A stretch of 64,000 nt of DNA from Panorpa germanica (taxonomy: Eukaryota > Arthropoda > Insecta > Mecoptera > Panorpidae): assembly GCA_963678705.1 (NCBI GenBank), contig OY783204.1, positions 19,106,759-19,170,758 on the forward strand, in the 5' to 3' direction. This document shows positions 36,061 through 47,629 of the stretch, in pieces. The notes below the pieces were generated by a model. That model had not been told where the DNA came from, did no database searches, and worked only from the letters and a program-made list of their open reading frames with translations. Every line of letters begins with the position of its first letter. Position 1 is the first letter of the stretch. Both the position numbers and the translations under genes were made by a program.

Positions 36061-36750
36061 GGTTTTTTAGATGAAATCCTTAATTGAAGTATACTTAAAC
36101 GTTAAGTATATGTCTGAAAAATTAGGTAAATGTGCAGACTGCGGATTAAGGCCAAGAGTCCGTAGAGTGCTAAAGAACGGTTGTACCAATAATAGTTAAT
36201 CGTTGCTGAAATCAACGATTCAGGGAGTTTGACCAATCATACTTCTTGGAAGGCGAAAACATCAATGAAATAAGAGCATCAAACTGAAAAGAAAGTACGT
36301 TGATGAATAAATTGAATTAAAAAGAAAGTGTTTTTAAAATCATCGGCTTATCAAATAACGCTCATAATTCACTATGGTAAAATAAATTCCCGAACTCAAA
36401 ATTAAAGAAAAAATTAGAACTGACTTTATTGAATTGACTTCTTAATTCATTTTACTAAAATTTTACATATTTACATTTCATTTATTAATTGAATTTAATT
36501 TTGTAGCTTTTTTTTTACGAAAGACTCTACGGGCATAGTTTGGGTATCTTTCTACATACAATATGTACTTTTACTATATACGCCAACGTTGCCATATTTT
36601 CACAGTGTGATTTTATTTAGTCTGAATACGTATATAAAAGCTTACATGTATTGAGTACAGTATCTAAAGAAAATAAAGTACTACGTTATTTAAAGTGTAC
36701 ATAACGTTTGTATTTAATATCCGGCTATACTTTTGCCTACGATTGTCACT
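36061..36750. other. Spacer without recognised feature
   Basis: No supported gene or repeat. Confidence 0.35.
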
Positions 36751-37004
36751 ACGTAGTAAACAATTTAGGGAAGTGTCCTATTTTGTGTCGTTTCTAGCAC
36801 TATTGCACTGCAATTATAGTTTGCATCAACTTTATTTTCATTTGTATTCCGATAGGTGGAGTGGTTTCGCTATTAGTAGCTGATAAAATAGACATTTCAT
36901 ATGAACAACTGTGAGAAACTGAAATGTAAATGAATTCTTTCTCAACAAAAAAATCATACGCATCTTCAAAATGATGGCAAAGTGAGTCCAAAATATTTAC
37001 TAGG
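36751..37004 (-). mobile_element. CCCAGTAAACA MITE, copy 2
   Basis: The interior blocks 'aagtgtcctattttgtg', 'gataaaatagacatttcata' and 'atgatggcaaagtga' match copy 3 at 46918-47131. The termini are worn ('acgtagtaaaca' and 'atatttactagg'). Confidence 0.7.
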
Positions 37005-37764
37005 TAGTGAACTACCTTAATAACATATTTCGACATTTTAAATTGTGTTCAAATCAACTTGACCTTGAATGTTGTAAACAGCAATAAGACACAACGCATT
37101 TATTAATTCTTAACTTTTCTTTATCCAGTGACCGATGCATAGATTCCTTCTTTAAATTATGAGCAAACATTTACAAATAATTAGAGCAAATATCTAATGT
37201 ACACACTATTACATATTTTTGTGCTCAGCTTGCGATACATTTTACGTTGTAATACATAAATGAAATTCAAGGACTCGTTAGCGCTAGCCACAAATAACAA
37301 AATCATTAGAAACTTTCTTTTATTTTAGAATAATAATTTGAACTTGATGCTGCAAGAATAAAAAAATGAAATAAACAATTCAAGCAGGCAATTAACTAAT
37401 TATAGTGTTTTTTGTTATTATAAAAAATCATCGTGAAAAAATACTGCTATTAAAATTATTAATTTTGAGTTGAATTGTATGGAGTTACTTGAAAACACAT
37501 TCTTAAAAAAAGGAAAGTGTTTTTAGCATAAGAAGTTCAATGTAATTGGTAGAACTGAGAGAATATTTTGTTGTCTCGACGTTATTGAAAAAATAGAAAT
37601 CATCAGTACCAATCAGTAACAAATTGTATGTTAGTATGTTTTTCTTTATTGTTTAAAGGCGATTTTAATTGCTAGGTCATATTCGCTGATCGTTGTCCTT
37701 TTATTTATTTGCTAATGGGGTACGTCTCGCTTTGAACAAACTTTGACCGAGTCTGCCATGACGT
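37005..37764. other. AT-rich spacer without recognised feature
   Basis: No supported gene or repeat. Confidence 0.4.
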
Positions 37765-37771
37765 CTTGTCA

Positions 37772-38165
37772 TTATCTTTTAATATTGTGTTTTTCTCGGA
37801 TAACTTCGTATGATTTGCATGTTGTCAGTAAGTGTTGTACTGTTATTTTGCAATTACATATACTGCATTGATTGAGGTATTGTTGTTGATGTGTTATCTT
37901 AGTGTGTTCTATTTTTAACAGCATCACTGCTTTTTCGAATATTCTTTTCTGGTGATAAGATGTATTCCATTGTGAAATTAATAGTTTTATTTCTTTTAAC
38001 TTATTGTTAGAAGTCAGCATAATGTAAGACTTGTTTTTGGTAGTTGATAAGATTTGGGCGGACAAGTTGATTGGTAAGATAACTATCCTTCAATGCTTGT
38101 TTAGCTGCTTTATCCGCAAATTAGTTCACAAGAATTCCTGTATGTCTAGGTATCCACATTACCTA
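37772..38165 (-). pseudogene. LINE RNase H and C-terminal tail remnant
   Basis: At 38100-38165 the minus strand reads MWIPRHTGILVN-stop-FADKAAK, the C-terminal RNase H signature (WIPGHxGIxGNExADKxAK) with one stop. The following frame (37772-38065) carries IEHTKITHQQQYLN, CSICNCKITVQHLLTTCKSY and then a short tail. This matches the His/Cys segment after RNase H in I/Jockey-group LINEs. It is a different lineage from the 60.2-kb tail. The reverse transcriptase part is missing. Confidence 0.75.
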
Positions 38166-38486
38166 TAAATTATTATTCATTCTATGTGCTCGCACTGCTT
38201 TTGATAAGTTTTATGGTTTTGGTGTTCCAAATGTAGCCCTGATGAGAGACAGACAGCGATTGTAAAATTTCATTGTAAAAACCAAATAAAGTTTTCGTTA
38301 CCTTTCTTTACCTATTCAAATATATCTCCTGCGCGTCTGTAGCAATCTCATGTCCATATCTTAAGCTCAGATTTATACTATCACAATAAAATAGGGCTAA
38401 AATAGCCTAGGGGTGGTACAAAATTCACTCTATAATATAATTTATCTATGTATATTTCCAACTGTTTATGACTTTCGGCTTTACAA

Positions 38487-38830
38487 TCTTAATATATATA
38501 AATTACGTGTCACATGTTTGTCCGAGTTTGTCCGCGATGGACTCCTAAACTACTTAACCGATTTTAATCAAATTTGTACACCGTGTGCAGTTTGATCCAA
38601 CTTGAAAGATAGGATAGCTTACATCTCAATTTATGATTGCAAAATTATCTTATTGTCTATTAATTATCTGTATATGACATATGACATCTGGCGACGATGA
38701 TGGCGACATCTGTTGACTAGATTGAGTAAATATTCTGTTGACTAGATTGAGTAAATATTCAATAGATGGCGCTATGTAATGTAATATGACAAAAACGTTA
38801 GTCACAGCAACGCGTGGCCGGGACAGCTAG
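38487..38830 (+). mobile_element. Non-autonomous Helitron, copy 2
   Basis: Starts TCTTAATATATATAAATTAC after A at 38486 and ends GGCCGGGACAGCTAG before T at 38831. The homologous copy at 396-729 is in the opposite orientation with identical ends. Inside is a perfect tandem pair of 'gttgactagattgagtaaat' units (about 38712-38762). It is non-coding. Confidence 0.7.
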
Positions 38831-38926
38831 TCTCCATTATATTTCATAAAACATTTAATATAAACTTAACTATACTTAAACTGTAACTAATACTTTTTTT
38901 TAATCCTTGACATCTTAGGGCCTTAT

Positions 38927-39035
38927 TTTGTAACTTATTCTCTGACGTCATGCGTTATGAATTGAGCTGTTATTAAATTCATTTGTTTGTTAATATTGGC
39001 AAATAAAATTGTAGTGAAAATGCAACTAATTAAGG
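38927..39035 (+). repeat. Half copy of the 30.3-kb foldback MITE
   Basis: 'ttttgtaacttattctctga', 'cgtcatgcgtta' and 'aatattggcaaataaaattg' match one arm and the loop ('tagtgaaaatgcaac') of the 30290-30504 element. The second arm is missing. Confidence 0.7.
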
Positions 39036-39720
39036 TTAAGCTTCTATTCCTTTACATCATTTTTTAATGCTAACGCTCCCGTCCCCTTAAATCAATCAAT
39101 CTAATTCAAAAATTAGGTTTTAACGATTCTATTAATCTCTTTATTGGGTTTAGAGAAAATTTGATAATAACTTTCTTGATAATAACTACAAAAACCTTAG
39201 AATAAACCAATGACGAAATATTTGTAAGAAACCAAGAAAAAATCCAAATATGCAGTTAATAGGCTTCAGAAAATTATCCTAAGAAAACTGTTTTTCACTA
39301 CTGTTTGCTAAATATTATACGAGATCGTAATTGTTAAAGACCTGTATGTTAACAGAAAGCTAGTGCTTCAAATCCGTATTATCATTGTATGGTTTTTAGA
39401 ATGTTTCTCTGTAAGACATTTGATATTAGACAGATGCAATATTTCATCTTGTTTCATTTGCTCTTTTATAACCACTTTTTATGTAAATATTTGTTATTGA
39501 AAACTGCATGAAGTTTTATATAATATCAAAATCAGGGCCACCCCCAATTGTTAATATAATTTTGCAAGCGTCATTGTCTAGACTAGACTTTTTTATAAGT
39601 AATTGATAAAAAATATATATTACTGTATACCACTTAGTAACAATATTTATTAAAACTTTATTTATTTATTACTGGGTTGATTTGTTTGTTTTGGTATCTT
39701 GACCTTATACGAATTTGAAG
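39036..39720. other. AT-rich spacer without recognised feature
   Basis: No supported gene or repeat. Confidence 0.4.
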
Positions 39721-39724
39721 CAAT

Positions 39725-39860
39725 GTACAGGCGTCACCCGAAGTGATACCAATCAAATTGTTGTAGTGTCCTCTAGGTGGCAAAGGTAGTTAGGTCATAG
39801 CTCTAACAGTTAGTTATGCTTAGATCCGGGCTCGACTCCCGGAGTTATAATAAATGTATT
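39725..39860 (+). repeat. Possible tRNA-derived SINE fragment
   Basis: 'ggtagttaggtcatagctct' then 'ggctcgactcccgg' resemble worn Pol III A and B boxes in tRNA-like spacing. No proper cloverleaf forms, so it is not a functional tRNA. Confidence 0.35.
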
Positions 39861-39929
39861 CAGTCATACTGGCAAAAAGAATTAAGTCATCGAATGATAA
39901 ACAAATCAAAAATAAAAAAATATATATCA

Positions 39930-40045
39930 ACCATATAAATAAACAAATCTACAAAGCACAGAATTATTATATTACAATTAATGCAATACTTCACCTAGCT
40001 GTTGAAATCGTAGTAATATAATAAAAAAAATTATAGTTTTTTCAG
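39930..40045 (+). repeat. Short repeat with 'taatataataaaaaaaa' tail, copy 2
   Basis: Matches 27040-27150 through 'attatattacaattaatgc' and the A-rich tail. Upstream 'tatcaaccatataaataaac' is shared with 45470. Confidence 0.55.
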
Positions 40046-40790
40046 TTATGAATCTTTTATTTAATATATTAAGACAATGTTAAAAATATATTAAATCGGT
40101 AATCAACATACGAGGATTATTATTTCATATTTAATTGGTACTAATTCGCGTGGCTGCTTCGTTATCAGTTGCTTGGTTATTCCTTATTTGGGATTGAGCT
40201 AAAAGCTCTTATCTAAAATTATTTTAATTACATCTTTAGGTAAAACCTAGGAATGTTTGCATGAAGCCACTAATATAAAGTAAGGTTCCTTAAGGTTCAT
40301 AGGTCTTGAAGTCAGAAATTTGAAAGCCTGTGCCAAAACAACTTCAAAGTTTTGTAGGTGCAGGTCTCTACTGAAATATTTTTTTTAAGCTTACTAGCGT
40401 TTGTCCTGTTAAATTTTGATTCTATTTTTTAATAATCTTAAAAACATTTTTTTCATTTCTTCAATAAAATAAAAAATATTTTCAATTTTCGAAATGCATG
40501 TTGCAACTTTTATTCAAATTTGTTTTATTCGATTTTTAAATTAGGTACCAAAGTTACCTTATGTACAAAATTTCGACTTTCCAACACAAGTTTTATCACT
40601 GGAAAAATTCGCCTCCCCTTGCACTTTCTCCAAAATTTCTTACCGGGCCGCTTAATTCTATTAACGCTCCTGTTTTTTTTTTTTTTAATTTCTAAATTGA
40701 ACTTTATATTTATTATGGATTAATAGTTATACAACAAGAATTGCTTACATATATTCCAGTTTTTCTAAAATTACGGGTTTATAGGACGTT
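40046..40790. other. AT-rich spacer without recognised feature
   Basis: No supported gene or repeat. Confidence 0.35.
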
Positions 40791-40794
40791 CAGG

Positions 40795-40885
40795 GAAAAA
40801 TCCGAGGACGCAATAAGTCTTAGAATTTTTCTCTATAAAATATGTATGACTGTTTTCGAGCCACAATACAAAATGTGTAAACATA
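40795..40885 (+). repeat. Repeat shared with 61587-61680
   Basis: 'cgaggacgcaataagtctta' and 'gttttcgag...cacaatacaaa' match 'cgaggacaccaaaagtctta' and 'gttttcgaactagcacacaaa' at the second site. The element type is unknown. Confidence 0.5.
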
Positions 40886-41764
40886 TACACCTGGAACATT
40901 ACAATATTTGAATGAATGATGATGATAGTATACTAATACATGCAAATACATATAACTGACATTGTAACAGTTATCACGAGTTCAAAACTAAATGTCTATT
41001 GAAATTCTTTCTTCTCATTTGTGGTCATTTGGTATTTTCATGATCTCTGTTCTCTCAACCACTCTCTCTTTGCGGTATTGAGATATATACAGTGTAGGGC
41101 ATAGGCGTCCGCACGAAATTGAACAGTGGGGTATATAAACTTTGTGGCAGAGTCTATTTTGTATAGTATAATATACGTCGACCGATTTCTATTATATTTC
41201 CGTTTCCCCTTCCTGCGAACATTCAATTTTAAATGAGACTGTCGTTACAGGAATTCAGAAATTGTGTTTTAACCTCAAAAATATGTATTTAGATTTCGAT
41301 TTTGTTTAATTCACGACACTAAAATGGAAGCATCTTCACCTTGAAAGTTTCACCTGTCCTTAACTATTTCGTTGGTGGTGCATTTCAATATTCCATGAAA
41401 AATCGTGAAATCGTGTCGTCTTTGGTTGTCCTCGAACCCGCTACCGTGCATACGTGTGTAAGACATAATTATATCGTTTAATGTGCCCAGTATTATTACA
41501 CATAAGAGTAATTATATCTAGTACCGTGACTACGTACGTAAGCCAAGAATTGCCATGTTTTTTTAATAAAAATTAATGATTTTCTTTTATTATTTTGTAA
41601 TTTAATTATAAGGCTTTGATGATTGCAAGTATAAAAATACTTACTTCTATACTTGCTAATACTTGATTTTATAGAGAAAATATATTTTTTTTAAATAATC
41701 ATTCCTATTTCTAATAATTACCATGATTTACTAAAAATAATGAAAATAGCACGTAACAGTTTTG
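40886..41764. other. Spacer without recognised feature
   Basis: No supported gene or repeat. Confidence 0.35.
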
Positions 41765-41985
41765 ATGCTCTTCCTTTTTTTCCTTCTATTCAACGACTTC
41801 TTTATTGATACACTTACTTTCCCGTAATTTTCTTGTGCCCATCCTTTGTTATTTTCTTTTCTATCTCATTTCTCTCTTCATTTCATATCCATGTATCTCC
41901 TTCCATTCACAGTTTCCTTTTCACCTTTTCTGCACAGCCTCATTAGCATCTCCCTATCCTTCCTTATTAGGTCTTGTTTTTTTTA
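41765..41985 (-). pseudogene. GA-rich LINE-end fragment
   Basis: Purine-rich on the minus strand with the same style as 8990, 47405 and 53570 ('gaagagagaaatgagatag', 'agaaaaggtgaaaaggaaac'). Only a weak, frameshifted resemblance to a LINE tail remains. Confidence 0.3.
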
Positions 41986-42976
41986 GCCAAAATTGCTTTA
42001 AGGAATTACAGGACGTTAACGTAAATGATGAAAACGTGGTGAAATTTGGAGGGTCTATAAAAATAGTTAAAATACATGCTGTCTCAAAATTTTAGAGACC
42101 TAGGGTTCATAGTTTTCTTTTTATACATGATTAAAAATAGTCATTTTCCATACAAACCATAATTTTTAGCTCAATTTCACAACATAATATAACTTTTAAC
42201 TATAAAAAAATGGTGACACGGCTTTCAAAAACTAGATGTATATAAAATAATCTTTTCTGTAACTATTGCAAAAAGAAAATTATCAAAAGGATACCTATTT
42301 ACGAAAATATTTAAATAAAACCTTTAAGAAACAGTAAATGTATAGGTTATAAGCCGGCAACGTTGCAAATGCCAATTTGAGCGGGAAATTCAAAATCGGA
42401 ATAAATGTTATATAAAATATAACAATTTATTGGTCAAAAAACCAAATCACGCATGCGTCAACACACGTGAATTTACAGGGTTGCCAAATTTATTATTCCT
42501 TTTTCAAAATATTTAATTTGTATTTGAATTGAATTAATATAAATTTGATATTAATTATAGGTAATTTTTCATTTATTAAACTATTATATGCATAAAAAAT
42601 CATTTTAACAAGCAAAAAGCAGTTTAATAGGGAATTGAAAAATTTATTTTCAAAGGTACAGTCCCAATATTTGCTCGTCCCTCATGTACTTCGTATTTTG
42701 CATTTTGTATTACGAGAGATAAACTTTTTGCATTGACGGTACGTCCTGTACCGCCTTAAGGGGTAATGCCTTATAGGTTTGAAAATTTAAAAAAAGCAGT
42801 ATTTTTTATTGTATTAAATAGTACAATATGTCTAGAATATTCTCCCAAAGTTTTAAGTCAATTAGAGAAAACGTCTAGGAGATAGAACCTTGAAAAGTTC
42901 CGCTCATTAGCTATTGTTTGTCCGTCTTCCTCGCTCGTTCCTCTCACTGTCTAAGGGTGACTTGTTTGAATTGTTT
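41986..42976. other. Spacer without recognised feature
   Basis: No supported gene or repeat. Confidence 0.35.
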
Positions 42977-42988
42977 TACTTGATTATT

Positions 42989-43255
42989 ATTTTTTTTTTT
43001 TTTATTTAACGTCGGCCTATTTCCGATGCTGAGTCCTATCACCGACGACCTCCTTCAATGTTGGCAGTATTTATGTTGTCGTGGCCTCATATATGTGGAC
43101 TACACCACTGCCTAATAAATGTACGATTATGTATGACCATAATCAATATAAGTTCATAATAACCAAACCCAGAAAATATATATCTGGTCCGGGGATCGAA
43201 CCCGAAGACACAGCAGTCGGCGTCAAGCATCAATGCTCTCGCCCACCGTGTCGTC
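42989..43255 (-). mobile_element. Full-length tRNA-derived SINE with 12-bp target duplication
   Basis: Read on the minus strand: a tRNA-like head with 'gtgggcgagagcattgatgc' (A-box region) and a good B box, GGTTCGATCCCC (43191-43203), then a ~150-bp body, ending 'ggccgacgttaaataaa' and an A-tail (T-run at 42989 onward on plus). The identical duplication TACTTGATTATT lies at 42977-42988 and 43256-43267, proving insertion by target-primed reverse transcription and fixing the 267-bp length. Fragments of the family are at 5588, 24310, 55655 and 60815. Confidence 0.88.
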
Positions 43256-43267
43256 TACTTGATTATT

Positions 43268-44200
43268 GCTTTGAGGTTATAAGTGTTCGTTGTATATTTT
43301 TACAGAGATGTTTATTCATTTCTTTGCAAATGATGAGTTTTTCTCAAAACTCTATTTCTGAAGTTGGTTGACATTATTTCTCAAAAAATAATGAACCGAT
43401 CTAGTTCAAATTTTGCATACTTATTCAAGACAAGATTGACTAGTACTTAATTTTTTTTTTATCACAACTAATTTTACAAAGCAATACGTAGTGCAAAGTA
43501 TACCAAAAATAGTACCTTTTTGTACACAACTCTGCCAAAAATTCAAATTTTTCTTTTTCTTTCGTCCAAGCAAAAGATATATATATATATATCTACTAAC
43601 AGAAATGTTTTAGTTTCTTAATACGAGTATCGGATGAATCATGAGTTATTTTGACAACGCCAATATTTGTCAAATGTTTTTCTTTGATATGTTGAACATT
43701 ATTGATATGTTGTTTAGATTTCTCCCTCTTATCATAATATTCCGTTAAAAACCTTAAATTAACACTAAAATTCAGTGAGTGGGCATTGCATGGTGGAAAA
43801 AGAAAATTGCTGCTTATCTAAAATGCTCGTTATACGAGTATGGTAATAATATTTGCACATAATTACTTATAGCTGCAACGCAGATGTAATTGCAGTTGGT
43901 CATATTTATTAATAACGAAATGAAAATAAAGAAAAACACATCTGTTAATATGTTCAGTTAATATTTAATTATATTACAACTTTGCATATTTGCATATACT
44001 GCATTTGACTTCTTTGTTTTTCTTTGTTTCTTGAAAAAATAATCAATTATATACATAGTTACAAATATTTAAATATAGAAACACATTTATTATTGTTGTA
44101 GCTAACTAAAGTTAATTCTAAAGTAGTTACTTTCAAGAAATTAATCGCAAAAGTTCAAAGGGATCTGCGGAGAGTAGAAGAAAATAATTATTAGTAATAA
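43268..44200. other. AT-rich spacer without recognised feature
   Basis: Contains a short TA run near 43580; no gene supported. Confidence 0.35.
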
Positions 44201-44202
44201 AT

Positions 44203-44610
44203 GGGTTCATGAATTCATTTTTTAGGAATCGTTTTTTAATTTTTGATTGAAATAAAGGTTAATATATATATTGACGTTTTTATTTATTAATATATCTAAA
44301 AGTTGAAGGGTTTATAGCTATCTCAAATTTGAATTTCAGTTTTGCCGTTTATTTTTGATTTTGCGTATGACGTCACCGCAAAAATAACTTTTGAAAATGA
44401 ATATTGCTATATTTTCTAGTTAAATTCCAATTTTAGTATTCCAGAATACTCTATATATTTTTAAGTCGTAAGCGTAAGTTTGAAAACCATAATAAAGATT
44501 ATAAAATTTATGACAAACCCTTAGAAATGTTACCAGTCATATAAAAATTAGAATTTAATTAGAAAATATAGCAATATTCATATTCAAAACTTATTTTTGC
44601 GGTTCCAACT
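44203..44610. repeat. Diverged AATGGGC-like MITE start joined to a ~67-bp hairpin
   Basis: The first ~170 bp ('aatgggttcatgaattcatt', 'gtatgacgtcaccgc') follow the order of the AATGGGC family at low identity. From 44377 to 44602 lies an inverted repeat: CGCAAAAATAACTTTTGAA...ATTGCTATATTTTCTA against its complement at 44535-44602, with about 90 bases between. It may be an old family member with rearranged ends. Confidence 0.5.
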
Positions 44611-45219
44611 CATTAAAAGTCAGTGGAAGAAAGCCTAAAATGTAGATACGTTATTCATCTACCTAATTGCAGCTTTACATTTTGATTCGCGTTTATAGTT
44701 ACTTACATAAAACGATTTAAACATAAAAAACATGGTTTTTTTTGATAATATTTAACCTGCTGTATAGTATCGCCATCTATATTTCGCTAGAAAAAATGGC
44801 TAAGTATCGTTTCACCTTAATCACGAAAAACTAAAAAATTGTGCTATGTGTTCTATGCTTTGCATAGCCATTAACACATATTACTACATATATACTTTAG
44901 CTGAGAGAATTTGACCCACTCTTTTCCTTCTTCGTCAGGCCAGCATAGACTGTATTAGCCATAGTTCAGATGGGGCAGTTGCGTCAGGCCTACCTTTGAA
45001 ATATGTCTAGCGATACAGCCAATTCTGACCGGATATAATTTATTTTGCGTGAGAGAGTTTGAAAAGGACAATTTAAGATAGATCTGAATGCAATTGTGAC
45101 GATTTTTCCGTAAGACTATTGGGAGTGCTTACAATTGATTTCTCGCTTGCCTTTACTTTAGGCTCTTACACCAGGCCTCCAAAAAGTTAACCTGGCACTC
45201 TGGGTCACTTACACATTTA
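44611..45219. other. Spacer without recognised feature
   Basis: No supported gene or repeat. Confidence 0.35.
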
Positions 45220-45335
45220 CCGCCTTAAAAATAAACCTGTTATAAAATTTATACCAGGTATAAAGTCCATCCAGACAGACTTATTATCAGTTTATACCTG
45301 GTATACATTTTATAACAGGTTTATTTGTAAGGCGG
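45220..45335. repeat. Hairpin with 45-bp arms
   Basis: Arms 45220-45264 (CCGCCTTAAAAATAAACCTG...) and 45291-45335 (...CAGGTTTATTTGTAAGGCGG) are complementary with few mismatches around a 26-base loop. A further 'ataccaggtata' palindrome lies at each inner end. No homologous copy is seen, so it is either a small foldback element or a miRNA-like inverted repeat. Confidence 0.7.
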
Positions 45336-45439
45336 ATACTCTTTTGGACTTATGACGTTTCAGCAGAATTTGCACATTCGTAAATAAGTAAATATAAAAT
45401 ATTGTTATTTTAATTAGGTATGAGAAGAATAAATTTATT

Positions 45440-45545
45440 CCTTTACTGATCCATAACATAAATAAACACATGTATCAACCATAAAATAAACAAATCAACA
45501 AATGTGAGATATAATAACTTAGCTTAATAATAAAAAAATATTATT
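45440..45545 (+). repeat. Short repeat with A-rich tail, copy 3
   Basis: 'tgtatcaaccataaaataaa' and 'taacttagcttaataataaa' match the 39.9-kb and 27.0-kb copies with deletions. Confidence 0.4.
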
Positions 45546-46265
45546 GGTATTTGAGTTTGAAAATACGTTGTCTCTTTCTACGCTCTTTCTATGCATTTAA
45601 GTATATTATACTACAATTATCAACAAATAAAATTAAAATAATATTTGTAATTATAATTTTTATTCGCATATTATACATGAATGAATAATTAATTAATAAA
45701 TAATTAGTACCTACAATACATACGCGTATAGTGCGATTGAATATAAATCGCGAGCGCGCTATTCATTTCATTATTATGCAATGATTTTTTTTTATTACAC
45801 TTTTTTGATTTCAATACAAATCCGGTTTAGAACAATGTGTGACGATTTCACTTTTTAGTTTCGTTTTCATTTGCGAAAGTTTAAATCTTTTACATTTCTT
45901 GATTCTTTATGATTCTTCGATTTTGTACAAGTGCGAGTTGTATACAAGTCATTCTCAAGTATTGCCTCGTCAGTGCGATAGCTTTCCATCCGAAAGAGAT
46001 AAATGGTTTTAACTACATAAGTAGGAGGTAGTCGGTGATAGGACGATAGGAAAACTAGACTGATATTAAATATAATCGTATAAATAGTACGTCTGAAGGA
46101 AATATCAGTGGCTCGATGGTAAAAGGGCAAATGTAAAAAAACCTATATATGTATATGTATTTCATATTTTGAAAGAAGGTACTATTTAAAAAATAATTGA
46201 CATTGACCTTTCTAGCATGATGCATTTATGTTGCAAAAAAATTATAACAAGAATATTATTATGTA
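45546..46265. other. Spacer without recognised feature
   Basis: A 46022-46045 motif 'gtagtcggtgataggac' echoes the SINE body. Nothing else is supported. Confidence 0.3.
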
Positions 46266-46389
46266 TATTTTTTTTGAAAGTTGGTAGTACTGTAATCAAT
46301 TACTATGCCAAATATTAGCAAGATCAGTCAAACCGATTATTTACAGTAGCTGGTTCCAATCAGTTTATTTCAGTAGTGCTTTAATCGAG

Positions 46390-46770
46390 TCAAAACGGGT
46401 ACTAGTTAGTTTCGGGAACATAAAGAAATCACACGGAGGTAGATCTGGTGAATGCGGTGGTTGATCTATGGTATTTATTGTATTTTGAGTCTTAAATTGG
46501 GTGACAATTATCGCTCTATGCCTAGGTAAATTTCACGAATTGTTCTTCCAGAAATCTGGCCATTTAGGATGGATTTTCTCATGTAAACGCTTCAACGCAA
46601 CCAAAAAGTACTCTTTACCAACCGTTAGTCCCTCTGAAACGAATTCATGATGCATCGAACCACGAATATTGAAGAGAACAATAGGCGTCACCTTGACTTT
46701 TGAGTGACGATCTCTTGGTTCTGCTTGAACGATTTGTACCACTCGTAAGCACGTGTTTTTGATAAAACTA
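46390..46770 (-). pseudogene. Mariner transposase relic, internally deleted
   Basis: The minus strand reads TRAYEWYKSFKQNQE (the end of the N-terminal helix-turn-helix region), then, after a deletion, KVKVTPIVLFNIRGSMHHEF and KEYFLVALKRLHEKIHPKWP with KNNS. Past a stop follow NTIDQPPHSPDLPPCDFFMF with FPKL. The last is the mariner signature around the catalytic aspartate (HPPYSPDLAPCDFFLF). The segment between KNNS and this one has lost the expected HDNARPH-type motif. It is not functional. Confidence 0.8.
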
Positions 46771-46917
46771 ACTCACCATTAGTCTTTTTAATTACTCTTA
46801 ATATTAATTAGCGGCTTAGTAAACGAAATTCCATTCGCAACATAAAATTGAAGGCAAACTTTTTGTTTTCTAATTTCGTTTATTGTAAGAATTGTGAACT
46901 AATTCAACTAGCTGCTG

Positions 46918-47131
46918 CCCAGTAAACAATTTGGTGAAGTGTCCTATTTTGTGACGTTTCTATCTTCGTTTGTGTTCCGGTGAATGGAGTGGTTTCGCCA
47001 TTTGTAGCCGATAAAATAGACATTTCATATGAACGACTGTGAGAAATTGAACTTAAATGAACTCTTTCATTACAAAAAAATTATATGTATCTTCAATATG
47101 ATGGCAAAGTGACTCCAAAATGTTTACTGGG
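46918..47131 (-). mobile_element. CCCAGTAAACA MITE, copy 3 (214 bp)
   Basis: Ends CCCAGTAAACAATTTGG and CCAAAATGTTTACTGGG form a clear terminal inverted repeat. The interior is nearly collinear with copy 2 and the inverted copy 1. It is non-coding. Confidence 0.8.
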
Positions 47132-47220
47132 TTGTATGACTCACGATGAAGTCAATGCGCTTAAGTACAAAGAATAAAGTCGAGAAAATTAATATTCAAA
47201 AGCTATAAAATGATGGCTAA

Positions 47221-47273
47221 ATCCTTTAGTAACTAAAAATAATATTATTTATAATTTTTAGTTACTAAAGGAT
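47221..47273. repeat. Perfect 20-bp hairpin
   Basis: ATCCTTTAGTAACTAAAAAT at 47221-47240 is exactly complementary to 47254-47273 around a 13-base AT loop. No second copy is seen. Confidence 0.75.
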
Positions 47274-47394
47274 ATTATTATTTTAAGTCTTATTTCTATT
47301 TTGGTTGATTAGATGTGAGGTCATGAATCTTATGACTCCCTCCCCTCTCGTCCTCCTCATATCTTGTCACAGTTTGTAGACCCGTGCTACATAA

Positions 47395-47525
47395 TTAATG
47401 GAGAAATGAGAAGAATATTGTGCAGTTATTAAAGGGTGGCAGTGAAGGGAAGAGGTGGATGGCGGAGATAGAGAAAAGGAACGAGGGACAAAGTGAAGGA
47501 ACGGTAGAGTAGATTAGAGTAGTGA
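47395..47525 (+). pseudogene. GA-rich LINE-end fragment
   Basis: Closely matches 8990-9090 ('gcagttattaaaggg', 'gagatagagaaaaggaacga'). No frame survives. Confidence 0.5.
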
Positions 47526-47629
47526 TTTTAATCAGAAGTGATGTCTAATAAAACCATGCGAATACCTAGTTGCATTCCAAACCACAATGTGTTATGGAGT
47601 GAATATTTTTCCTAGTATCAACTCAATGG

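Noticed and set aside
36800-37036. 78-codon minus frame in the CCCAGTAAACA MITE
   Set aside because: The frame is not kept in the other two copies; it is a translation of non-coding MITE sequence.
39770-39845. tRNA-like segment
   Set aside because: Only A- and B-box resemblance; acceptor and anticodon stems do not pair, so it was listed as a possible SINE instead.
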